A DNA stretch of 64,000 nt from Clavelina lepadiformis (lineage: Eukaryota > Chordata > Ascidiacea > Aplousobranchia > Clavelinidae). Each line of letters begins with the position of its first letter. The stretch's first letter is position 1. Location: the NCBI RefSeq assembly GCF_947623445.1, contig NC_135244.1, forward strand, positions 19,530,860-19,594,859. The letters are read 5' to 3'. Below the pieces are notes generated by a model. It saw nothing but the letters and a program-made list of their open reading frames with translations. It was not told the DNA's origin and did not search any database. A program made the position numbers and the translations under genes. Of the stretch, positions 1 to 11,879 are shown piece by piece.

Positions 1-79
1 TTACGTCAGGCTTAGTTCGATTAGGTAATGACGACACCCAGAGGTTGGCACGGTGCAATCATTTTTGCCTTGTTACTGA

Positions 80-280
80 TTAAGCTTGCATTCCCATGGT
101 GGCGCCGCATACAAAGAGTATTGGATGTGACCTGTTTGCAAACATTGATCGCAGAATCTGGTGAGCTGTCAAAAGGACGTTAGTGCTTATGTCGTCATTG
201 TATACATTTTTGCCATATACCTCTTCATTGAAGCGGTCCGCTTTACTGCTGTGGGCTAATGTTCGCATTTGGTTAATCAT
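80..280 (-). CDS. Possible small ORF or first exon of a leftward gene
   Basis: A 66-codon open frame starts with ATG at 280 and reads leftward to a stop at 80. The composition looks protein-like (charged N-terminal half, mixed hydrophobic C-terminal part), but I recognise no family. A weak donor-like GT follows codon 49 or so, so it could instead be the first exon of a gene that continues left of the window. It is divergent to the TPR-like gene at 1256, with about 975 bp between the two starts. At this length chance is a serious alternative. Confidence 0.25.
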   Translation of the reverse strand: MINQMRTLAHSSKADRFNEEVYGKNVYNDDISTNVLLTAHQILRSMFANRSHPILFVCGATMGMQA

Positions 281-1255
281 TAAACAAAATGTTAAATTAC
301 TTACTGCATGACGTTTATTGTCTACACTCTACATACTTGTTTGTTGCATGCTCTTGCTACAAAATATAAAATAAATTTTGGCGATATACTGCAAAATGAA
401 AATGGAATCATACCTCGAATTTACAGTCAATTTTTCTTTGTATTTTTTCAATTGCAACGCAGCATAATAAACAAATTATAATTTCAAATTGTCTTATACT
501 TTGTATTGGTAACTTCCGATGCTTGTTGAATGAGATTGGCGTCACAGCCATAAGTCAATATGGCACCCCTTAATCTAGGCCTGAATGCTGACGGTTGGCG
601 ATACTCATATTGCTTAGGTTATAACCAAAAGAATATTTTCTCACGCATGGTGTGTGTTAAGTTTAATCCTATTCGTTTCCATCAGTTTGTTTTGACTTAA
701 CTTTTGCTGGGCTGCCTTTTTGATGCCGTTGAATACGGGCATTCGATTGTCCGCAGAAATGTTGTAACAAAATATTAGTTGTGACATTGTTTAACCGAGA
801 ACTTAATGTAGGCTACGTAATATGAAAAAACGTTCTTCATTTAACGTAATCTTAATCGAGGTTATGTTAGAAATTACCAAATTACAGAATGCCGATCGTA
901 TTAGGTCAGCTTTGATTTTAGACCAATAATATTTTCTCCAATTGTTGTTGTTGGATTTTGTTTGCAAAAGGATCTGTCAGCCCGTCTATGAAGTCTAAGT
1001 CCAATAAGTTGCTTGTTAGGGGAATGCTGCATATGGCACTGCACGATGCGGTTTAAATATTAACCACATGTTATGTGTAACTTACAGTTTATACCAATGG
1101 GTGTTAGCTCGGATTTCAAAGCAAGCAAATGAATGCTTTATTTTAACGTAGTCTATATATTGCTTTACTTTGAGTTTTGACAAATTTTAAATGCGGGTTT
1201 GTAATTTCTTTTGAGATTAGTTTTAACGTTTTGCAAGTTATCTTTGTATCGCTTG
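281..1255. other. Intergenic, presumed bidirectional promoter region
   Basis: AT-rich DNA with no coding exon that I can support. It separates the possible leftward ORF from the rightward TPR-like gene. I see no clear TATA box or repeat. Confidence 0.4.
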
Positions 1256-2202
1256 ATGATGTCAGAAAAAAATGCAACAAAAGGTGAAGACTTAATTTAT
1301 AAAAATTTAAATATAAACTGCATTAAGGCTTAGTCCCTGTATGATTAGCCTAAGTTATAGTGTTTGGTGTTATGTAAGGCTTTTTTGTAAGGCTTTTTTG
1401 TAAGGCTTTTTTTTCTTTTTTGTTTGATTTCGGTTAAACAGGTGGGTCCAGCTGCTCGGAGGAGCTCCAAATAATTAAAGCAAGCTTAAAGGGCAACAAC
1501 GTTCAGGAAGCAGTCAAAAGAGTTAAAGCACTTACTTGCTCAACTGTACCGGGAGTCGTCGTCGAGGAGGAACGTGACGTCATTCTAAATGATATTGTTG
1601 AGGTTGCAAAAATGTTTCAAAACGAATCGGAATTTGTCATATTAATAAACCTTCTGACATGGTCACTTGAGCTGTTAAAACGAATCGAAGAAGAAACGAC
1701 TTGCTTTCAAAGACTAACTGAGTGGGGGAACTTGGTAGCAATGGCAACACGTTCAATGAGGAGGAACGTCATGAAGACAGAGATCGAGAATCATGCTCTG
1801 CCATTCCAGCAAAGTCTTCTAGCAACTATTCAGGCAGTAAATTGCGATAAAGGAAGCGCAAAAAAAGAAACGGAAGCTTTGTGCCTTTACTTTCTAGCTG
1901 GCTGTGACGTCGCTTTAGAAAACAACCACCAAGCTGAAGAAAATTGCCAAATGGCAATTTTAGCCATGAAAGATGGTTGTGGGGACGGCATGAAAAAGAA
2001 AGCGTTGACGGCTGCCATTTATCACATTAACGCTGTCACAAACCATGAACAAAATAAGTTCGAAGCAGCTATTCAGCAATACACGGAAGCCATTGATGTA
2101 TTCGTCTCATCAGAAGACATTGGGCCAGAAGAGAAACAGCAAAATATTGACGTTATTAACGCCTGGCGTCAAAGAGCAACAGATAGGCTGCCTATAGACT
2201 AA
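1256..2202 (+). CDS. TPR-like helical protein, unknown function
   Basis: Two coding exons: 1256-1283 and 1442-2202, giving 262 residues. Exon 1 encodes two Met codons then SEKNATK and ends in phase 1 at a GTGAAG donor. The acceptor at 1440-1441 restores the frame, and an in-frame stop just upstream of that acceptor excludes simple read-through. The protein is almost entirely predicted helix. Its C-terminal third has a TPR-like pair: a segment around residues 150-175 with spaced Leu/Ala and Asn-Asn-His-Gln-Ala, and one near residues 210-230 with NKFEAAIQQYTEAIDVF, which matches the helix-A/helix-B pattern of a tetratricopeptide repeat. TPRs mediate protein-protein contacts, but the partner is unknown. 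There is no signal peptide or membrane segment. Confidence is good that it is a gene and low for any function. Confidence 0.7.
1376..1417. repeat. Short tandem repeat, GTAAGGCTTTTTT type
   Basis: Three tandem copies of a 13-14-base T-rich unit (GTAAGGC followed by a T tract) lie in the single intron of the TPR-like gene, just before its polypyrimidine tract. Replication slippage is enough to explain it. Confidence 0.7.
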
Positions 2203-3202
2203 TGTCAAAGCTTTATATTTTCTTTGGTAAAATTTCAGTCCAGTTAATTCAATTCATATTAACTCCAAGTTATGTGATTTTACGTAAAAACACGCAAAAT
2301 AAAACTCCCAACAAAATTAAGCAACAAGAACTTTGTTCAAAAGCCAACATGCGAAATTTATTTCGGAATCAGATCGTCTGCAATTCAAGGTTGTTAAACA
2401 AGTCATTTTCTCTGACTCTATTCAAGTCGAGTCAGTTTAAGTAGGCCTAGGAGCTCGAGTCAAGTCAAAGCTTTCAGGTAAAATGCCTTCAGTCAGGTTA
2501 AAAGCTTTTACCTTTAAAATGTTTTGTAACATCAAACGTCATAATACCAATATACGTTGCGTCAATATTGATTTTTATTATTGCAGCAAACGCCACGTCA
2601 AGGGGCTATGGAAACGTGGCGGCAAGGGCCACGCTTTGGACATTTTCCGTTTAAGTTATCGTTTTCTTCCTTAACTTACATTTCTTTGTTGATTACTTTT
2701 CTTTATATACCCTTGCGTTTTCAACGTTATTCAGCACCTTACTTTCCATTACGTTTATCGGTTTGCAAATAAAGTTTTACCAGTATTTTTTAGGCTATTT
2801 GTTGGGCATTATGCTACTGTGAAGAAATAACTTAGTTGTGCTTCCCGAGAACAACACGCAACTTTACTAGGAGTCAGATGAAGTCTCATCATCGTATTCA
2901 GAATAGCCTACCTGATCGGCCACAGACACTTTAAGTTTTAGTTTTTTCCCTCAATTAAATTCTGTTGTTAATTGTTTTTCTTTGTGACCTCTTGCGTTTT
3001 GAACCCTTTTACATCATGATTATCTGTACTATTCCGTATACTCAACTTTGTTGTGCACATAAAGCTTATTAGTTTGTAGCTGTAGGCCGTTTTAGAAATA
3101 TGCTGTATGCTGAGATCAGCACGTAGTTTTCAACATTACGTGAAGCCAGATATCATCGCACACAATCACATCGCACTGCATCATAGTCTATACATATTAA
3201 TT
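2203..3202 (+). other. 3' region of the TPR-like gene
   Basis: Non-coding. A canonical AATAAA at 2768-2773 is the best candidate polyadenylation signal for the TPR-like gene, implying a 3' UTR of about 0.57 kb. Two loosely similar blocks near 2690-2775 and 2965-3070 share CTTGCGTTTT and a distal AAAG, suggesting an old local duplication. The short frames here overlap one another and look spurious. Confidence 0.4.
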
Positions 3203-3524
3203 GTATAGAGCAGTGGTCCTCAACCTTTCATGGTCCATAGCCCCCTTACAGTGACCCTCAAAATCCGTGGACCCCTGCTCATTAATAAAAAATGTAGATT
3301 TATCATTTATGATTGTAGAATAATTTTTACTTCACTACGGCGTGTGTAATAGCTTTCGCGCCGCTAATTTTGCACAGAAAGCACAAGCACAAAAACGTGA
3401 GAAACTTGTGTACCTGTTTACCTCATCTTCCCCTACTAATACACTATAGCTCACAAGCGAGGCATCTGCTCGTGGCCACGAAGAATGCCCACATGGCCCC
3501 CGGTTGAGAAACCCTGGTATAGAC
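3203..3524. mobile_element. Non-autonomous hAT-type element (MITE)
   Basis: The element runs from 3211 (CAGTGGTCCTCAACC) to 3516 (GGTTGAGAAACCCTG on the top strand), so its ends are imperfect inverted repeats of the CAGNGGTTCTCAACC kind typical of hAT/Charlie elements. It is flanked by an 8-bp duplication, GTATAGAG at 3203-3210 and GTATAGAC at 3517-3524, with one mismatch. The 306-bp interior has no coding capacity. hAT transposases make 8-bp duplications, which fits. The interior includes the phrase GTGGACCCCTG, also familiar from such elements. Confidence 0.8.
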
Positions 3525-4187
3525 TATGATTGCATGCACCGCAATGGTCTTATTACCATAATCTGAAAATTACTGCGGTTCACTTTTTTCAAAAAATCTA
3601 ATTTTTAAGAAAAAATATAATATTTATAAGTTTGTTTGTGCGGTCATATCTGTCCCAGTCAAGTCAATGACTCCAGTCTATAGTAGAATACTACTTCAAC
3701 ATTCACACTAACATTCCTAGATGAGTGAATTTGGTTTTAGAACTGGGGGAATACCCTTTTTAAACATTGACTCCGTTTGTTGACAGCAGTACTTCTAGTT
3801 TTGGCATAGCAGACTAGTCACTAGTTCAAAGTTTTCGCAGTAAGGACATGAGAGTGGGAAAAGTTCGTTGATGGTGGCGCGTTATCACGTGACAAACGCT
3901 TAGTAGGCCTAGTACAGATGTGCACAATCAAATAACGTCACAACAATATACGTAATTTTACACTTCTGCACTAGTACTTACATGCTTTCTTTGCAATAGA
4001 ATCTAGGGCAGATGACCGTGAGGTCTTTTCACTGCCTCACACCAATCAATTATGTTATGATACTTTTTAGTTTGTTTTGAATGGTGAAATAAACTCTCTC
4101 TCTTTCTCTATGATGCTACATTAGATTTACTTTTATATTTTGTATTGCTGGCAGTTTTTTGTGACAGTGCTATAGCTTTAAACTACC
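3525..4187. other. Intergenic, upstream of cereblon
   Basis: No supported gene. The 5' UTR and promoter of the cereblon gene should lie in its right-hand part. An AATAAA at about 4088 followed by a CT-rich tract is probably incidental. Confidence 0.35.
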
Positions 4188-7100
4188 ATGTCAAATTCTC
4201 GACCACAAAGGGATCGGGGAAACCTTGACAATGAAGAAAGTGCTGACGGTAAGAATCAGCTTGAACTTGTCAGTTAAAGTTAAAACAGTATGACAATGCA
4301 CATTTTTTTGCTTGCATATTTTTTGAATTTATTTTTACAAAAAAATGTGGTAAATTAGTGTCATATTGGTGATTAGTTATGAGATCATGTAGACATGCCA
4401 GACTGCAGAGTATGGCCGTTTTCAGCAACATCTTGCATGCTCCAAACTGCAAAAAATGACAATTGCATGTACACTTGATGTGCACTTTCAGGTGCACAAT
4501 TATGTAGTAATGTAGACAGTTTGACTAATTTAATCTCAAAATAAATTAAAAATTGAGTGCGCTGAAGTTCTGTCCGAGTCATTAAGTGCAAAATTACGCA
4601 CCTAAAGTGCAACACTGTAGCTGATGGAAAAAGGTGTTGAGTGTACCTATACCAATCTCTGCAGTCTGGTAAACATGTTAGTTTTACCGTATTGCTTTAT
4701 GCATGGATGGGCATTTTAGAATTGTTACCAAATCAAATTTTTCTAACTTGATGTCTTATCATGCAAGGCATCAGTCTAGTTACTATTATCCAGGGCAAGG
4801 TCAACCATAGTCCTGTGTTATGTGTGTTATTTATTTAAATTTTATATGCATTTGTGTTATGGAAATACCCTGTTTTTATACTAAACACTGATATTGGCTG
4901 TCACAGTCACAGTACACAGACTCGATTTTTGTCAAGCGTAGTCATTGAAAAAATTACTACAACCTATGTTCTACATGACTAAAAAGGAAATGAAAACTTA
5001 TGGTTGTTGCAGAAGCTCAAGCAGATGATAGAGATGATGATGATAGAGCCCCCGTGGAAGGTGAAGAAGAAGATCTTGTTCATCAAGCACAGGAACAAGA
5101 GCTACTACTAGTGGGCGATAGAGTTGAAATTGAGGAATCAGAAGATGATGATGAAGACGATGAAGATGATGAGCAATATCAAGAAGTGAATGCACCACCA
5201 AGGAGGTAAGACACCTTCAGCCGTCTTATCTCAGTTTTCTTTCACATCATGGCTTATGCACGATACATACAAATATAAACTTTCTTTGGCTATGAAATGA
5301 AATCACTTTTTATGTTGGATTGCACTCAAAGTGATTAGTATGGCGTACTCATACACTGCTGAAACTGATCGTTGCTTACTTTTTTATGGGATTAAATGCA
5401 TTGTAGGCAACGCCATTTTCACCGATGGAGACGTTGGTTTATCAGACGTTTTGCCCACCATGATCCTGAAGGTGATTTTATTTAGCTTGATCGATTGTTA
5501 TATTTATTGTAAATGCAATTCTTGCCGAAAAAGATAAATCACTCGTTTTCCTATATTTTGTGGAAGGACGTTTTTGTTTAATGCATTGTTTTATTTGATA
5601 TATACCCTGGTTTATTATTTTAGCTTTAAACATTTTATAGATGAGGAGCCAGATGATAACGGTGATCTGGAAGCTCCTGAAAACATCACATTTGACCGAA
5701 ATCTTCCCACGGCACATTCTGTAAGTTACCTATGCATTTTCTCCCAAAGAAACCATAGTGTCAGCTTTAATCAACACTCGCACATAAATTTGACTTGAGC
5801 ATGATGTGCATTTGTATCTATTTTGTTTATATCTATCTATTCGAAAAACTGCAGTTGATGGGACAAGTTTTTGTAGAAAGTCTGTTTTTCCAGTATCTTG
5901 GCGAAATGGAGGAATGCAGTGGAGTAGCTTATCAGGAGGAAGATACCTATCTCACCATGAATGTGTTATACTTTCCTGATGTGGTCCTCATTCCTGGGCA
6001 GAATTTACCGTTACATATCAGTCGTCCTAATCAGGTGTCTATGATACGGCAGGTTATGCAGCAAGCTGACAAAACCTTTGGAATCTTGACCATAAAGTGA
6101 GAACTGGATATGCAAGATGTTACATAACATCACTTTAAAGTGTCAATCTGTTGATATTGGTAAACTGGTTATCCCTTGTAGAATATCGCGATGTTTATGT
6201 TGGGAAATAGATATCAATTGTAACAACACAGGAGAATACTTTTAGTTGATTTTAACATGCTTTTAAGATAATTTGATTTTCGTTCACAGAAACACATTTA
6301 ATGTAAGAAATGAAATAGCCAGGAAATATTACAACATAGGATGCACTGCTGAGATCCGTTCCTACCAGGATAGAGAAGAATATCAAATAACTGTATTGCA
6401 TTTAATTGTGGTTGGACGCCAGAAATTTACGGTTATGAAAAGTCAAAATCAACTAGATGGGTGAGAAATAATCATTACATAAACAGGAAGTTTTTTTTAA
6501 CTGCTTTCAAATATCTTCTGATCACTTTGGACCTATTTATAAGGATTATCCGTATGTAATTTTGTAGTAAAATAAAATCAATTGCAAATTTTTTTGACTA
6601 ATTACTTTTTTTTTAAATGTTCTACAACAGCAGTAATTTATCATAATATTTAAGTCTTAACTAGAATATATATATCTGTACAATTTTTGCAATATCTTTA
6701 GCAACATTCTTGCCAAAGTACGAATAGAGTCTGATGTTGAACTGGACAATTTAGGAGCTGGTGTTGGCATGTCAAGAAATTCTCGAAATGCTTTCATCAC
6801 AAGCAAAAAAAGTAAGGTGACGTCCAAAACTTATGTCATGCGTCATATTGGTGAATATTCAACTTTAATTAAATCAAAACAACAAGTTTGTTGTGGTGAA
6901 GCCTTTATGAAAAGAAATTGCTATGAGTCTTTCAAAAAAATCATTGGCTGTGTTACCTGACAGTTTTAGTTGAATTTATTATACTTATCTACGTATTACT
7001 CATATGTTTCTACTTGGCGAAAATAACCATAGACAAATGAACAAACAAATGTAAAGTCTTGTATTTTCAAAAAATTGTACAGATCAACCAACCAATATGG

Positions 7101-10100
7101 AATCAATTCATCCAACATTGAACAAAACCATGTGTTTAAACCGACATGCGGCAATGTCAACATCATTGTCATCGTGGGTTTACAAGTTATATGACGTTGT
7201 AAGTATTTTGGCATATTTTTCAGAATGTTACTTGACAAATAACATGCAGAAGTTTAGCAACAAAACTTTGTGTGTTTGTCAAGAGTTGCTTATGTTTTAC
7301 TGGAATGCAGCAATACAGTTGTACGCTGTCTGTTCTTGTGGAATTCATTATCTTTTTTCTTTGGTTGCACGTAAATTTTTAGTTCTTTAATACGTGCTGT
7401 TTGCAGAATAGTTGTGATGTCCAGTTACCAGTAAAAATGCTCGTTTTTTCTGCGATCTAAGCATAGATAAAACCCCATAGTGTGCTCATCCATGGCATTT
7501 GTGCAATGATCAGCAAGTAGATCACCTAAAATGTAGGCAAATAAAATTTAAATAAATTAAAACGCAATCACCATGAGAGCAATGTTGCTTGCCTGGTAAG
7601 ACACATAACTCGGCTGGCACAGTGAGAATCTTATACATGTCTTTATGGCTTTGGATAAATGCCAGATCTTGGCGACGACAAAGTAGAATACAATTACATC
7701 CATTAGCACTTGCACGCATGCCTGCAAAATTCAAAAAGTTTACCTGATAGCTGGCACATAAAATGAGGTTTTTTAATATTTTTCCCAAGCCAGCTTTTAT
7801 TGTTCTAGCTCTTTCATAACCTGGTTTTATTTATTGATCTTGTTGCATAGACAAATAAAATTTTTGTATGTGCGGTAGGAGAATGAGAAATTTTTGGGGA
7901 GTAATGCACCTGAATTTCTTTGATCATTTCCTCCTGGGTGTAATCAATTTCAAGTCTGTTACCCCGTGCCAGTAATTTCTTCTGCAACTTTTTGTTCCAC
8001 TGAAACACAACAACACGAAATTTGCTGAAACAGTTTACCCAAGGAACTTGAGTTTTGCTTTGCCTGAAACTTTCTTTATAGCATTTTAATCTTAGCACAG
8101 TTTGCTAACACAGTGATCACTTAACTTTTATTGGCGTCATGATAGCAGAGACGATTATTGTTCCTAACAATGGGTAGAACATAGCGATGGCAAATGAAGT
8201 CGAGGAGGTGCTACTTCCTTGCATATCTAAGCATCGCAATGTCTTCCCTGTCACGTTGCTAAACACAAGAAAATAAAACACTGAAAGTACGGTATTTACT
8301 TGATTAGAAGGCGCGTGGTATGATCCTAAAAATGACCATACTAAAAACATCTCTAGAAAGTGTAAAAACGTTGTCTTAATAACAAATGGAACACATGTAC
8401 ACAGCTAAACAAACATATGCACATGAGTACTGATTAATAGGACTAGTAGCACAGTAGTTTTGGTGTAAACAGTACCGGTCAAATAAATTATTATGGCAAG
8501 AGAAAATAGAATCCGCACAAAATGCTTTCAAAAAATAGTAGAAGCCGCTGCGTCTATTTAAGATACGGTATGGTATTAAAATTGCAAATGTCTGAAACGC
8601 ACGCTTTTACAAATTATTTTATGTCTTTCTGTTACCGGTACTTGGCACAGCATGCTTCTGACGGTATGTATCCCTTTTGTCTTTTCTTTTGTCGCGTAAA
8701 ACTGTAGTAGTTGTTTTGGCTGAGTTCTCGTAACATAAATTTCAAACTTTCCACCTTTTCCTTTAAATTTTCCTCATCGGACTCGCTTTTCTGCTCTTCG
8801 GATGACCAGTTTTTAAAATCTTGTTGATTTCTTGTCGAATTGACGTCGGCTTTCATGAGATTTGACCACAGTATATCATCGTGGCCGTAGTACTCTGGAA
8901 CATCGTTATACGCCTGGCAGTGATGTTGCATTTTGTTCTAAATAAACAATTTATACAGTTAATTTCAAATTGAAATTGCAGTCGCTACAATTAAAACATA
9001 ACAATAACAACAAAACATGAAATCTAAAATAGGTGAGAAACCGAGCCTATGACGTTATTGCGTCACATAATAGCCCAACAGGCCTACTTCAGCGTGACCT
9101 TACAGCATTATATACTGTACCTTGTAGAAGTTGTGCATCGCCCAACGATAACTCTCCGCTTCATTTTGCTCTGAAATGAGCAGGAGCAAGGAGGGCAGGA
9201 GGAGTTTTCCCAAGATCAGGATGAGCCACTGGACACGTCCTTTCACATTGTCCGCGCGGTACAGTGGACCCAGGGTGCATATTTTATAACACGTTTTGCT
9301 ACAACACATATCGTTCTCGAGATTTTATGTATAAATTACTGCCCTGGATGCTCTCTGCTAAAATATAACACTGCAGCAATTCATTTTGCTCTCCCATCCA
9401 TGTTTTTAATCCTTTTTCGCGTGCTGCTTTTACTGTTTTTCCTATCATTTGCCCCAAACCGGCAACGCTTCTCTGCAAGCGCTTTATTTGTCTTAACTGC
9501 TGTTTGTCGCAGATCCGTTCCGTCCAGCAGGAAACAATCAGGCTACGTCACGTATGACGTGTTTCCTCACGTCCATGGCTGTGTTGGAAGGGGCAGGATG
9601 GTTTGGAGTCTCGTGTATTGTTGCTATATCCAGTTGCTGTTGATTTTAAAATCGAAACATTACTGGCTTCAGTACAGGCCACCAACTTTTAAAATGCATT
9701 AAAGGACGAACGAAACCACGTTTTATCTATCTAGTGTTACTGACAATCTTTGTCTTTAATGAAAGCATTTCGCACTACATTTGATAACTTTGATATTGTT
9801 AATTTGTTCAAATAATCTGTTAATTATGGACGTATCCCGATGTCTGTTTCCAGGATTTCCTGCGCATGAGGATCTTTAAGGAGTTGAAGGAGTGGAATTC
9901 TACGCTGGAGCAACATCAGATGCCGGAGTCGGCAACGGATTTCTCCTACTGGGTCATCACTAACTTTCCAATCTCCGACGAATGGAAGCTCTACCTGATG
10001 CACCTAAAGAGCGCCGTTCAGCGTTTGCGTTGTGAATTAAATTTAATACATAAGGTAGCGCTATATGTAGAATAGGTTCCATGTCAATTCAAACTACGGA

Positions 10101-10835
10101 CGATTAAACCAATGTCCGTGAGTTGAATTGACCGTGGATTGAAATATTCTGGATAAAATAACTGACCGCGTCATGACACAATTATTACGAATGCTGCAAA
10201 TAGAATTGTGATAAATTAAAAAGCTTTAAATGGATGTAACGTAAAGTAACATTTTTTGTTATTATTTCTCGGAAAGTTTTGCGATTACAACGTCACAATA
10301 GTCGAGTAATTAAAACAATTTAACATTTTTGCAGCGCTCCAAATTAACCTGCTCAAGCTGTGGATCTATGATAGCAGATCGCAAGGAGGTTTTCAGTATG
10401 TCCACGTCAGGTCCTATGGCTGCTTATGTCAACCCCGGTGGGGCGATTCACGAGACTTTGACACTTTACAAGGCGTCCGGATTAAGCTATCGAGGAAGAA
10501 AATCCACCGAGTTTAGTTGGTTTCCTGGGTAATATTTTTTAACTGTGATATTGATAATAGCGTTCTGGTCGAGTTAGTTGTCAGTGTTTTTTTCTGATTT
10601 GATTTTTTTGAAATTTATCACCAGTTACGCGTGGACTATTTGCGAATGCAGCAGCTGCGGCCAGCACTTGGGCTGGAAGTTTACGGCGACCACGAAGCAC
10701 TTAATCCCGCAGAAATTCTGGGGTCTGACTCGATATGCGCTTTCTCTCGTCCTGTCTTCTTCTAAGGGCGGCCCAACGCGCAGAGAAAGTGACGAACAAT
10801 CGGAATTTGATCCTAGATCTATGACCATCATATGA
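4188..10835 (+). CDS. CRBN: Cereblon, CRL4 E3 ligase substrate receptor
   Basis: Eleven phase-consistent coding exons (4188-4248, 5013-5205, 5407-5471, 5641-5720, 5894-6096, 6290-6460, 6702-6811, 7083-7198, 9854-10054, 10335-10528, 10625-10835) give 534 residues. The order is: an acidic N-terminus (exon 2, Asp/Glu-rich), a short Arg/His-rich segment (exon 3), a Lon N-terminal-type domain opening at [16 protein letters not shown], a helical DDB1-binding region containing the VQRLRCEL motif, and the C-terminal CULT domain. Four zinc cysteines are present (C406, C409, C473, C476), as are the pocket tryptophans W462, W468 and W482. In humans CRBN bridges DDB1-CUL4 to neosubstrates and binds thalidomide-type ligands. 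Two pocket positions differ from human: F460 for H378 and I470 for V388. The 2.65-kb intron 8 contains another gene on the minus strand. AATAAA at 11005-11010 is a candidate polyA signal. The family assignment is firm. Confidence 0.95.
7557..9309 (-). CDS. CLCC1-like membrane protein nested in CRBN intron 8
   Basis: Five phase-consistent exons on the minus strand: 9309-9121, 8937-8636, 8258-8121, 8063-7910 and 7721-7557, giving 315 residues. A hydrophobic segment near residues 28-48 is followed by [10 protein letters not shown]. An acidic, coiled-coil-prone middle comes next, then a second hydrophobic segment (about residues 182-205), a basic/acidic stretch with EEMIKEIQ, and a third hydrophobic helix ([16 protein letters not shown]). 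The spacing Tyr-Lys-x5-His after the first segment, a Cys-x-Lys-Tyr before the second, and Ile-Lys-Glu-Ile before the third resemble my memory of CLCC1, an ER/nuclear-membrane chloride channel protein. The similarity is by pattern only and the CLCC1 N-terminal luminal region is missing, so upstream exons may exist or the gene may be shortened. It lies entirely within CRBN intron 8. I am confident it is a gene and only moderately confident of the family. Confidence 0.55.
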
Positions 10836-11870
10836 GCGTTACGTACTGCTGTATATCTTTGGTCATTTAATAATGGACCCAGAATTTCCTTTCAAGACTG
10901 ATCCTTTGAACTCTATCGACCAATGTCCATATTTTTGATCACTGTGTTTGTCAATATGTAGGTTCAACAAATAACAACATATTGGCCATTACCGGATTTT
11001 TTTGAATAAACAGAAAGTTTCAAAAATTTTCCACAGTGTTTTGCAACTGATAAAATAAGAAAAAATTGCGGACTTGTCTCTGGCAATGGTAACTCCATGG
11101 TGTCTGTTCCCTGGTAGTGGCATCTGTACCATGTGATGGAACGTGACGTGACATGTGCCCCATACACGGTGTTTTTAACGTATTGTGAAGTAAATTTTAT
11201 TATGATTGTACTTATTTTTTCGCTTCATGTGTAGAAATGTCTATAACGTTATTGTCGCACAACTCAGTAAGTAAATCAGGCATCATATAACTTGGGTGTT
11301 CTTAATTTCAATATAATCATCCCACCGCATGCCTGTATATGCTTACGCATGCAGCAGGCATTACATCTAGAAGTTAGACATCGATCGTGGTATTATGTAT
11401 TAGATTATACGATGACAAATTAGATTGAGATTTTATTTTTCGCCATTGACTATGGGCAGCGAAAATGAATGGTGCTAAACCTTGCTATGGCATGCTAAAA
11501 AAAAGAATGATACGCTCACAAACAATTAACGAGCAAGAAAAGCGCTAGGGCTTAAAACGTACAAGATGTTAACTGCGGCGGATTGAATTGCTGTCGGCTA
11601 ATAGGTTTGAGGGAATCTCACGTATAGGATGGCCCATAAGTCATGACAGCCACAAACTGTCATCAGAATGGATTGGACAATGTGTTTCGTGGACAAGCCT
11701 GAAAGTTTGTTTCTGACTTTTGTTTGTCATTGATGATTTTGAGATCAGTCGCACCTTTGCAGGTGAATCTGCTGGTCGTGAAATTCAAAAGTCGTGTTTT
11801 GTATTTAGCCTGCAGTTCTTTTTTTGCGTTTTTTACACATTTTCTTGTGCGGTATTTATCTTCAGTAGGT
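10836..11870. other. 3' flank of CRBN and intergenic DNA
   Basis: Contains the candidate AATAAA of CRBN at 11005-11010 and otherwise no coding exon that I can support. The flank ends at the MULE target-site duplication. Confidence 0.4.
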
Positions 11871-11879
11871 ACCTGACCT

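Noticed and set aside
9400-9702. 100-codon plus-strand ORF with a hydrophobic N-terminus in CRBN intron 8
   Set aside because: Resembles a signal peptide, but the rest is low-complexity translation of the region upstream of the nested gene, with no splice support.
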